Source: Sulfurovaceae bacterium (GTDB lineage Bacteria; Campylobacterota; Campylobacteria; Campylobacterales; Sulfurovaceae). From it: a stretch of DNA of 64,000 nucleotides. The notes beneath the pieces are model-generated. The model made no database searches. It had not been told where the DNA came from and saw only the letters and a program-made list of their open reading frames with translations. The position numbers and the translations under genes are program-made. Positions 9,305 to 15,688 of the stretch are shown here, piece by piece (positions within the stretch are counted from its first letter, which is position 1; every line of letters starts with the position of its first letter). The stretch spans positions 1-64,000 of the forward strand of contig JADGDQ010000007.1 of assembly GCA_016744805.1 (NCBI GenBank), written 5' to 3'.

Positions 9305-10243
9305 CTAAAGCCACAGTTCCGATACCATTTTCAACTCCTCTATCATCTGCTTAGTTCGTATCTGCCTACCTTTAGCATTTAGATGAAAGTTGGTATTAAA
9401 ATATAGCTCTTTAGGGTACATATAATCATAAGGTTTACCAATATAGTTATAGCCCTGCTCTCTGACTCTAGTAGCAAGAGTATTATAATACTCTCTCTCT
9501 TTTGGGTTACTATGATAGAAATCACTCTCCATAAGTGTACTTGGCATAAAAATAACTTTTACCTCTTTTGCTCTGCACCACTCTACAAACCTAGATAGAT
9601 ACTCCCATGCTAAAGCCTCTTTTTTGTATGTAGCTCCATAAGTTTCAGGTTTTGAGACAAACTCTAATGAACCTTTTGTATTGTTTTGGTCGCCTCTATG
9701 GTCTATATTATGTACTCCATAGACTCCCTTTATTGTCCTGTCTTTAGTATCACTATAGCCTCTGTAGAGTCGCTCTATGCTCACATGCCACGCCATCCAA
9801 AACTGCTCTTGATAACTCAATATATCTAGCATATCAGGCTCTCTAGCATAGAGATAATCTATCATCTGCACAATAGGCTCTCCATCATAACTATAAAGCG
9901 GATACTCCAAAGGCAAAAATACAATATCCCCTTCTCTGATAACTCTCTTGCCATGCTCTAATATAGGAAGCAAATCAATCCCTGCATTTACACACATATT
10001 TACCACAGGCATAGCAAATGCCTTTGCTAACATAGCACTATCTATCCCAAAAAGCCCATTAGACCCTGATACTATCACTATTTTGGGTTTTGTAATACTC
10101 TGTGCATACTCTGTCTTTTTGGCATAAACCTCTGCTACCCACTGCGAACCTTTAGTAGAATTACCAATCTGCCCCCAAACTATAGCAAAATAAAGCCCCA
10201 ACCATAGAAGCATAAAGATAAAAAAGTAACGGATAAATGTCAT
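9305..10243 (-). CDS. membrane-anchored SGNH/DltD-like protein, probable polysaccharide O-acetylation partner
   Basis: A 312-residue protein with an N-terminal membrane anchor (about residues 5-25) and a periplasmic domain. VSGSNGLFGID at about 58-68 resembles the nucleophile block of SGNH-like acyl-transferring proteins. NFHLNAKGRQ near residues 285-294 resembles the His block. The acid normally three residues before that His is not visible as Asp. The gene begins 8 bases after the MBOAT stop, on the same strand, so the pair probably moves acetyl groups across the membrane and onto an exported glycan, as AlgI with AlgJ/X or DltB with DltD do. The target may be the polysaccharide of the adjacent gmd operon. 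A catalytic role is inferred, not demonstrated. Confidence 0.7.
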   Translation of the reverse strand: MTFIRYFFIFMLLWLGLYFAIVWGQIGNSTKGSQWVAEVYAKKTEYAQSITKPKIVIVSGSNGLFGIDSAMLAKAFAMPVVNMCVNAGIDLLPILEHGKRVIREGDIVFLPLEYPLYSYDGEPIVQMIDYLYAREPDMLDILSYQEQFWMAWHVSIERLYRGYSDTKDRTIKGVYGVHNIDHRGDQNNTKGSLEFVSKPETYGATYKKEALAWEYLSRFVEWCRAKEVKVIFMPSTLMESDFYHSNPKEREYYNTLATRVREQGYNYIGKPYDYMYPKELYFNTNFHLNAKGRQIRTKQMIEELKMVSELWL

Positions 10244-10251
10244 AAATACTC

Positions 10252-11592
10252 CTAAAAATTAAAATAAACAAAACTCATAGCAGGGGCTGTAGCCATCATT
10301 TTAAGGGCTATAAAGCTAAGCAACGAAGCAAACAGAGCGTGGTACCACTTTAGTTTTTTAAATGTCCCATAATCAATTATCTCTTTGCCATTTGGTATAA
10401 ACCAAACAACTATTAAGCCTCCTACTACCCATAAGTGCTGCGTTGAAAACAGCACCCTACCGTCAAAGCTAAATAAAACCCCATAATATGCTATGGCTTC
10501 ATCCAAACTATTTGCTCGAAACAGCACCCAAAGCAGTGTTACTATGATAAAAGTAAAAAATATTTTAAAGTAGGGTGGGAGCATCCCACCAATATGCGTT
10601 TTATTATGGTGGGATGCTCCCACCCTACGATAGAAATGCACTACCACAAGCAATACTCCATGTGCCATTCCCCAAAGCAAAAATGTCCACCCTACTCCAT
10701 GCCACACCCCACCAATACTCATAGTAAGTAGCAAACTCGCCACTTCACGAGAGCGTCCATGTCTGTTGCCACCCAAAGGAATATAGATATAATACTTCAA
10801 AAATTCAGACAAAGTTATATGCCATCTCCGCCAAAAATCTACTATATTTGTAGCCTTATAGGGAGAGCGGAAATTTACAGGTAATACAATCCCAAAAAGC
10901 AATCCAAGCCCAATAGCCATATCACTATAGGCACTAAAATCAAAATAAATCCCCAAAGAGTACGCCACAATCCCCACCCAAGCCTCTAGTGACGAGAGTG
11001 TATCTATATGCCCAAACGCCCCATTGGCTATTGCCATTACGCTATCTGCCAAGACTACCTTTTTGAATAACCCAATACAAAAGAGCATCACCCCACTCCC
11101 CATTATAGCTCTATTACCCAATGCCCCTCGTTCTACTTGCGTAAGTAAATCTTGGTAATGCACAATGGGTCCTGCGATAAGTTGAGGAAAAAACAGCACA
11201 AAAAAGAGGTATTTACTAAAGCTCTCTAGCCGTACTTTACCCTGATACACATCTACCAAAAATGCAATCTGTTGAAAGGTATAAAAACTAATAGCCAAAG
11301 GCAAAAGCACCCCAGTACCCTGCACAAGTGTATATTTAAAATAGAGCAGAGGCAAAAGATTAGCCACAATAGCCACACCCAACCAAACCTTATTTTTTAC
11401 TCTTTTGGCAAATAGATAATTCACCCCTACAGAAGTAAGCAAAAGCCCCAAATGCTCTAACGACCAAACGGAGTAGAAAACCACAGAAGCCAAGACCAAA
11501 AACCCCAACCTATACTGGGCCTCTAAAAGCCTAAAACCTATTAAAACAAGTGGTAAAAATATAAATATAAACAGATAACTATTAAATAACAT
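10252..11592 (-). CDS. MBOAT family O-acyltransferase (AlgI/DltB-like) carrying an in-frame palindrome
   Basis: A 446-residue polytopic membrane protein. It shows NFRSPYKATNIVDFWRRWH followed by LSEFLKYYIYIPLGGNR, then GGVWHGVGWTFLLWGMAHG, the hallmark MBOAT block whose His is thought to be catalytic, and TLLWVLFRA. AlgI-type members pass acyl groups from a cytoplasmic donor to a periplasmic partner, here the SGNH-like gene that follows by 8 bases. The coding sequence contains a 59-base perfect palindrome (10570-10628) that reads through as RVGASHHNKTHIGGMLPP, between the MBOAT block and the next membrane helix. That stretch is unlike the rest of the protein and falls in a loop, so the enzyme may still work. 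The gene diverges from the surface-layer gene across 139 bases. Confidence 0.9.
   Translation of the reverse strand: MLFNSYLFIFIFLPLVLIGFRLLEAQYRLGFLVLASVVFYSVWSLEHLGLLLTSVGVNYLFAKRVKNKVWLGVAIVANLLPLLYFKYTLVQGTGVLLPLAISFYTFQQIAFLVDVYQGKVRLESFSKYLFFVLFFPQLIAGPIVHYQDLLTQVERGALGNRAIMGSGVMLFCIGLFKKVVLADSVMAIANGAFGHIDTLSSLEAWVGIVAYSLGIYFDFSAYSDMAIGLGLLFGIVLPVNFRSPYKATNIVDFWRRWHITLSEFLKYYIYIPLGGNRHGRSREVASLLLTMSIGGVWHGVGWTFLLWGMAHGVLLVVVHFYRRVGASHHNKTHIGGMLPPYFKIFFTFIIVTLLWVLFRANSLDEAIAYYGVLFSFDGRVLFSTQHLWVVGGLIVVWFIPNGKEIIDYGTFKKLKWYHALFASLLSFIALKMMATAPAMSFVYFNF
10570..10628. repeat. perfect 22-bp inverted repeat inside the MBOAT gene
   Basis: Positions 10570-10591 (starting GTAGGGTGGGAGC) and 10607-10628 are exact reverse complements with a 15-base loop. 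The arms are GC-rich compared with the AT-rich surrounding gene, and the outer tetranucleotide is GTAG on both sides. It looks like a mobilised REP element that landed in a coding region and stayed open, in the manner of palindromic elements reported inside Rickettsia genes. Confidence 0.85.
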
Positions 11593-11645
11593 TTGCTAAA
11601 AACCCCTAAAAAATAGAATAATATCACCAAATATATCAAACTTAG

Positions 11646-11674
11646 TTGACTTTTAAATTTAATTAGACTATAAT
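11646..11674 (+). promoter_or_regulatory. strong sigma-70 promoter for the surface-layer-like gene
   Basis: TTGACT at 11646-11651 and TATAAT at 11669-11674 are separated by 17 bases, a near-consensus promoter. A leader of roughly 50 bases follows, with a small AAGTG/CACTT inverted pair, then AAGGAGG and an ATG at 11732. High expression is expected, as for an S-layer protein. Confidence 0.8.
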
Positions 11675-11731
11675 ATCTCCAAGTGTTGTATGTGTACACT
11701 TATAAACACAACTATTTTTAAGGAGGTTACT

Positions 11732-13963
11732 ATGGCAGTAACAAACGAACAAGTCACGGAATTATATGTAGCGTATTTTGAGAGAGCACCAGATGCAGAT
11801 GGTTTAGCATATTGGGTAAATGATTCAGGTTTGACTATTGAGCAAATTTCTCAAAGTTTCTTTGACCAGCCAGAGACACAAGCGAAATATCCAGAGAGCA
11901 TGAGTAGTGCAGAGTATATTGAAACTATTTATCAAAATGTATTTGATAGATCAGCAGATGCAGCAGGTGCTGTCTACTGGGCATCAGAGCTAGATTCAGG
12001 TAATATCCAAAGATCAGACATGGTTATGGCTGTTGTAAATGGTGCTATAGATTCAGACACTTCAAAAGATGCTACTATTCTTGCAAACAAAACAGCTGTA
12101 GGTTTAGACTTTGCAGAAAATGGTCTCAATGATACTACACAAGCCATAGATGTAATGAGTGGCGTAACAGCTGAAGCTGATTCAGTAACAGAAGCTAAAG
12201 CAAAAACAGATGTATATGCTGAAGAAACTTTTCAATATAAACTAACCTCAGGCGTAGATAATATTGTAGGTTCAACTAATGATGATCTTATCAAAGGTAT
12301 TTTAGGTACAGTTGTAGCAACAACAACATTTACTGATGGTGATGTGATTGATGGTGGAGAGGGTAATGATACTCTTGTTCTCTCTGGTGCAACTGATGCT
12401 AGTAAAGTTTCAACTACAATTTCAAATGTAGAGAATATAGAACTAAAAGCAGTTACGGCAGCAACTACTCTTGATGCAAAAGCGTGGACGGGTGTAGAAA
12501 AATATACTGTTAACAAAGCAGGATTCGCAACAACTGTAGAAGATGTAGCAAATACATTAAAATCTGTAGAACTAAGTGGAGCAACTGCTGCTGTTACAAC
12601 AACAATTGATTTAGCAGATGGCTTAGCAGACTCTACAGTAGATGTATTAGTTAAGAATTCAGCTGTAGTTAATACTTTAGATATTTCAGATGATAGTGTA
12701 GAAGAGTACAACCTAACATCTACAGGAAACTCAACAGGTGCAGGATTTACAGCTAATAGTTCAGTGAATCTTTCAACTATTAATGTTAATGGTGATAGTG
12801 CTATTATTGTTGCCCTTGCAAGTAGTGAAAACCTTGAGAAGATAGATGCATCAACTCTTGAAGCAGGATTAACTTATATTGATGCTGCGTTAGCTACAGA
12901 TTTAAAAATTACTGGTGGTACTGGTGCAAATACTATCACTACAGGAACTGGTGACGATACTATCACTACAGGAGCTGGTAACGACACTATTACTGGTACA
13001 GCAGGAGATAATACTATTGTTACTGGTGATGGTGTAAATAGCATTACTACAGGAGGAGGTGACGACACTATTACTGGTGGTGCTGGTGTTGATACAATCA
13101 CTACTTCAGGTGCTGGTAATGATACAATCGCTACAGCTGCAGGTAAAGATGTAATTACTACTGGTGCTGGTAAAAATACTATTAACTCAGGTGCAGATGA
13201 TGATACAATTACTGCTGGTGGTGTTGATACTATTGATGCTGGTGCTGGTAATGATACTATTTCTGGTACATTTGCTGGTTCAAGTTCGACCGTTGTAGCA
13301 ACTATTAATGCTGGAGATGGAGATGATTCAATTAGTGTTGGTGGTGGTTATGTCAAAATTACAGAGGCAGCTGGTACAGACTCACTAAGTGTAACTGCTG
13401 GGGAACTAGTAGTAGAAGCAGGTACTTACTCAGCAATTAATATTACTGGTGGAACACTAGATCTTAGTAAACTAGCAAACAACTTTACTGTTTCTAGTGT
13501 TGCTGGTACTTTAAAAACTGGTTCAGGTGAAGATACTATTACTATGGCTGCTGGTGGTGGTACAGTAGATGCTGGTACGAGTGCAGATATTATAACTGGA
13601 GCAGGAGGTACAGATATTATAGATTATAGTGAATTTAATGCTACTACAAACCTATTGAGTGGTACTACTACTGCAACTATGGATACTATCAACTTATTTA
13701 CAACGGGAACAGATAAATTAAAATTTGGTGTTGCTAATGTTGATGGTACTAATGCTGATAATGATGGCTCAGGTGCAGCTGTTGCAGACTATGCTGCTGC
13801 TTTAGCTTCTGCTAATGCATTAATGGATGGTACAGTAATTTATGTTTCTGAGAAAGACGCTACTAATAGTTATGTATTCTACGATGCTGATGGTGATGGT
13901 ACTGCAGATTTAGCTGTAACTATGGCAGGTATTGTAGCTCTTGCTGATGGTGACATCTCTTAA
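11732..13963 (+). CDS. DUF4214/RTX-repeat surface-layer-like protein, probable type I cargo
   Basis: A 743-residue secreted protein. Residues about 8-110 form a DUF4214 domain (ELYVAYFERAPDADGLAYW, then IYQNVFDRSADAAGAVYW). The middle is Thr/Ala/Asp-rich beta structure. Residues about 393-520 hold RTX-like nonapeptides such as TGTGDDTITTGAGNDTI that should bind calcium. The last 60 residues (VIYVSEKDATNSYVFYDAD and onward) look like an uncleaved type I secretion signal. There is no N-terminal signal peptide and no cysteine, both typical of RTX-type S-layer proteins. I choose ATG 11732 because AAGGAGG sits just before it; an upstream ATG at 11690 has no such site. The exporter is likely the three-gene system at 4097-8452. 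An adhesin or biofilm matrix protein is the alternative. Confidence 0.85.
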   Translation: MAVTNEQVTELYVAYFERAPDADGLAYWVNDSGLTIEQISQSFFDQPETQAKYPESMSSAEYIETIYQNVFDRSADAAGAVYWASELDSGNIQRSDMVMAVVNGAIDSDTSKDATILANKTAVGLDFAENGLNDTTQAIDVMSGVTAEADSVTEAKAKTDVYAEETFQYKLTSGVDNIVGSTNDDLIKGILGTVVATTTFTDGDVIDGGEGNDTLVLSGATDASKVSTTISNVENIELKAVTAATTLDAKAWTGVEKYTVNKAGFATTVEDVANTLKSVELSGATAAVTTTIDLADGLADSTVDVLVKNSAVVNTLDISDDSVEEYNLTSTGNSTGAGFTANSSVNLSTINVNGDSAIIVALASSENLEKIDASTLEAGLTYIDAALATDLKITGGTGANTITTGTGDDTITTGAGNDTITGTAGDNTIVTGDGVNSITTGGGDDTITGGAGVDTITTSGAGNDTIATAAGKDVITTGAGKNTINSGADDDTITAGGVDTIDAGAGNDTISGTFAGSSSTVVATINAGDGDDSISVGGGYVKITEAAGTDSLSVTAGELVVEAGTYSAINITGGTLDLSKLANNFTVSSVAGTLKTGSGEDTITMAAGGGTVDAGTSADIITGAGGTDIIDYSEFNATTNLLSGTTTATMDTINLFTTGTDKLKFGVANVDGTNADNDGSGAAVADYAAALASANALMDGTVIYVSEKDATNSYVFYDADGDGTADLAVTMAGIVALADGDIS

Positions 13964-13977
13964 CAATTTTTAATACT

Positions 13978-14002
13978 ACCCTCACCTAAAAAGTGTGAGG
14001 GT
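13978..14002 (+). terminator. hairpin after the surface-layer-like gene
   Basis: ACCCTCAC at 13978-13985 pairs with GTGAGGGT at 13995-14002 across a 9-base loop, 15 bases after the stop codon. The T-run that follows is weak, so it may act more as an mRNA 3'-end stabiliser than as a strong terminator. Confidence 0.55.
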
Positions 14003-14048
14003 GGCTAGATTTAAATCATTTAAAGTCAGACCTGAAATTAAAATTAAA

Positions 14049-14070
14049 GGGTCAGGTGATGCATTATGCG
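14049..14070 (+). repeat. boundary repeat, copy 1
   Basis: The first full copy of a 22-base repeat that begins GGGTCAGGTGATGCATTATG. It stands just upstream of the first MNT promoter (TATAAT at 14098-14103). Related copies follow at 14484-14522, 15154-15171, 15616-15637 and, inverted, 18932-18954. Confidence 0.85.
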
Positions 14071-14477
14071 TTACTATTAACTTTTATACTATTTTACTAT
14101 AATAATTCCAAAAGAGGCTATCTCAATGAGATTCTCCTTGGCAGAGATAAATCATCTTAAAACTACGCTCTCTAAACTCTCTACAGAAGCTAAAATATAT
14201 CTTTTTGGAAGTCGTGTAGATGAAAATAAAAGAGGTGGAGATATTGACCTTTTGATTCTCTCTAGCAAACTTACACGCAAAGATATAAGAGAAATCAGAA
14301 TAGAGTTTTGCAAGGAGTTTGGAGAGCAAAAAATAGATATTCTCCTAGATACACCTACACCTAGCAATCCATTTACACAATTAATTTTTCCTAAGGCTAT
14401 AGAGTTATGATGATAGAAAAACTAAATCAAGATTATAAGCTACTACAAAAACAACTCTTTTGGCTTGATATATCCTA
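14054..14477 (+). repeat. 424-bp direct duplication, copy A
   Basis: This segment matches 15155-15578 at a constant offset of 1101 bases with no gaps. I count about ten substitutions by eye. It carries part of the boundary repeat, a promoter, a complete MNT gene and the first 23 codons of its HEPN partner. Confidence 0.93.
14126..14410 (+). CDS. MNT-domain nucleotidyltransferase (MntA-like antitoxin), copy A
   Basis: A 94-residue minimal nucleotidyltransferase. The active-site pattern is complete: GSR at 28-30, then GGDIDLLIL with the metal-binding Asp39 and Asp41, and a third acidic residue at Asp71 in KIDILLD. Proteins of this family pair with HEPN ribonucleases, and the MntA type silences its HepT toxin by adding AMP residues. 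Here the partner gene, which overlaps by ATGA at 14407, is only a 24-codon remnant, so the antitoxin appears to stand alone. A TATAAT box at 14098-14103 lies upstream. The 15227-15511 copy is almost identical. Whether it still acts on a HEPN protein elsewhere in the genome cannot be told here. Confidence 0.85.
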   Translation: MRFSLAEINHLKTTLSKLSTEAKIYLFGSRVDENKRGGDIDLLILSSKLTRKDIREIRIEFCKEFGEQKIDILLDTPTPSNPFTQLIFPKAIEL

Positions 14478-14481
14478 CTAA
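14407..14481 (+). pseudogene. truncated HEPN (HepT-like) toxin gene, copy A
   Basis: The frame starts ATG at 14407 in ATGA overlap with the MNT gene and encodes 24 residues, starting MMIEKLNQDYKLLQKQLFW and ending LDISY, then stops at TAA 14479-14481. The sequence resembles the first helix of HEPN partners. The rest of the domain, including the RNase RX4-6H motif, is missing. The break lies exactly where the boundary repeat begins. Confidence 0.65.
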
Positions 14482-14483
14482 TA

Positions 14484-14522
14484 GGGTCAGGTGATATCAG
14501 GGGTCAGGTGATGCATTATGCG
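14484..14522 (+). repeat. boundary repeat, copy 2 (partial plus full)
   Basis: A partial copy, GGGTCAGGTGAT at 14484-14495, is followed by a full copy at 14501-14522. They lie between the first HEPN remnant and the end of the frameshifted nuclease-like gene, whose stop codon begins 3 bases further on. Confidence 0.85.
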
Positions 14523-14525
14523 TTT

Positions 14526-15102
14526 TTAATAACTTCTAATCTCTTTATGCTTCTCCACCATAATATCACCCTTTTTTTGCAATACAAAAAACCCCTCATC
14601 ATTGGCTTTTTTTACTAACTCATCTTTAATAGTAAATCCTGCTACAGCTCCATATATTTTAAAGTTTTTATAGTTAGGAAAAAGCTCTCTAAAGTTTGCT
14701 ATTTGCCTATTCTTTAGATTATCTATATTCTTTGTTTCGTATCTTATTTTTTATCTCTACAATCAATACACTATCACCATTGAACATAATAATATCATAC
14801 TCACCTTTAAGGTCATGCCTAGCATATTGATATAAATTTCTCTCTATATTGTCAAATTGTAACCCTGCTATATTCTTATTCTCTTTTAGTATATTAAAAA
14901 AATAATCTTCGGTAATTTCACCTTGGGTTTTACTAATGCCGTCTATATTTATGGATAGATTCTTTATAAATTCTTTTGTCTCTTTAAACTGCTTATCAGT
15001 CTCTTTAAACTTTTCATCAGTCTCTTTAAATCTTTGAGCTGTCTCTTTTTGCAAGCCTTTTATCTCTAATATCGCTTCTGCTAAATCTTCTTTTGTTACC
15101 AT
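14526..15102 (-). pseudogene. frameshifted coiled-coil/PD-(D/E)XK nuclease-like gene (DUF3782-like)
   Basis: From ATG 15102 the frame gives a coiled-coil N-terminus with repeated KETDEKF-type heptads, then a nuclease-like core (GEYDIIMFNGDSVLIVEIKNK, giving the D and ExK pattern). It then hits a stop at 14719-14721. One base later the reading continues in another frame as YETKNIDNLKNRQIANF, then NFKIYGAVAGFTIKDE, to a stop at 14526-14528. Both halves together match the usual architecture of this family at about 190 residues. The total span is one base more than a multiple of three, so a single-base change near the A-run at about 14749-14754 explains it. The ancestral function is unknown; such proteins often sit in mobile or repeat-rich regions. 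Confidence 0.75.
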
Positions 15103-15153
15103 AATTACAACCTTTTTTTAAATTATAGCATGATGATTATATCTTGTTGATAC

Positions 15154-15171
15154 GAGGTAATGCATTATGCG
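15154..15171 (+). repeat. boundary repeat, copy 3 (degenerate)
   Basis: GAGGTAATGCATTATGCG is a 5'-shortened, slightly altered copy. It lies 51 bases beyond the start of the frameshifted nuclease-like gene and opens duplication copy B. Confidence 0.75.
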
Positions 15172-15578
15172 TTACTATTAACTTTTATACTATTTTGCTA
15201 TAATAATCCCAAAAGAGGCTATCTCAATGAGACTCTCCTTGGCAGAAATAAATCATCTTAAGACTACTCTCTCTAAACTCTCTACAGAAGCTAAAATATA
15301 TCTTTTTGGAAGTCGCGTAGATGAAAATAAAAGAGGTGGAGATATTGACCTTTTGATTCTCTCTAGCAAACTTACACGCAAAGATATAAGAGAAATCAGA
15401 ATAGAGTTTTGCAAAGAGTTTGGAGAGCAAAAAATAGATATACTCCTAGATACACCTACACCTAGCAATCCATTTACACAATTAATTTTTCCTAAGGCTA
15501 TAGAGTTATGATGATAGAAAAACTAAATCAAGATTATAAGCTACTACAAAAACAACTCTTTTGGCTTGATATATCCTA
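15155..15578 (+). repeat. 424-bp direct duplication, copy B
   Basis: The second copy of the 14054-14477 segment. The match ends at the same codon of the HEPN remnant, after which the two loci diverge. Copy B continues AATGAATCCATTATTAG, while copy A goes directly into boundary repeat. Confidence 0.93.
15227..15511 (+). CDS. MNT-domain nucleotidyltransferase (MntA-like antitoxin), copy B
   Basis: A 94-residue protein that differs from copy A at residue 3 (Leu for Phe) and is otherwise the same by eye, with GSR, Asp39, Asp41 and Asp71 all kept. Most substitutions between the copies are silent, which suggests the protein has been under selection since the duplication or that the copies have been converted to each other. 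A TATAAT box at 15199-15204 lies upstream. It is followed in ATGA overlap by another short HEPN remnant. Confidence 0.85.
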   Translation: MRLSLAEINHLKTTLSKLSTEAKIYLFGSRVDENKRGGDIDLLILSSKLTRKDIREIRIEFCKEFGEQKIDILLDTPTPSNPFTQLIFPKAIEL

Positions 15579-15603
15579 TAATGAATCCATTATTAGTTAT
15601 TAG
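15508..15603 (+). pseudogene. truncated HEPN (HepT-like) toxin gene, copy B
   Basis: The 31-codon frame repeats the first 24 residues of copy A and continues NESIISY before TAG at 15601-15603. The SYNE step is how intact HepT-like partners continue, so copy B keeps slightly more of the ancestor. The catalytic part of the domain is absent. Confidence 0.6.
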
Positions 15604-15615
15604 GGTCACTTATTA

Positions 15616-15637
15616 GGGTCAGGTGATGCATTATGCG
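15616..15637 (+). repeat. boundary repeat, copy 4
   Basis: A full copy, preceded by a fragment GGGTCAC at 15603-15609. It ends 16 bases before the TATAAT box of the lamin-tail gene. Confidence 0.85.
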
Positions 15638-15650
15638 TTTAATAATTTTA

Positions 15651-15659
15651 TGCTATAAT
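15651..15659 (+). promoter_or_regulatory. extended -10 promoter of the lamin-tail/DUF4214 gene
   Basis: TGCTATAAT at 15651-15659 is an extended -10 element. AGGAG at 15677-15681 and the ATG at 15689 follow. Confidence 0.6.
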
Positions 15660-15688
15660 GAATACTATTATTTTCTAGGAGTATTCTA

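Noticed and set aside
12232-13101. Long antisense open frames opposite the surface-layer gene
   Set aside because: They are Ser/Val/Pro-rich shadows produced by the Thr/Asp/Gly repeats on the other strand.
12912-13290. Short tandem-like repeats as a possible CRISPR array
   Set aside because: The repeats are in frame, vary at third positions and encode RTX nonapeptides with no unique spacers. They are coding repeats.
14719-14760. Programmed frameshift in the nuclease-like gene
   Set aside because: The A-run is not followed by a clear stimulator structure and the family elsewhere is encoded in one frame. A mutation or sequencing error is more likely.
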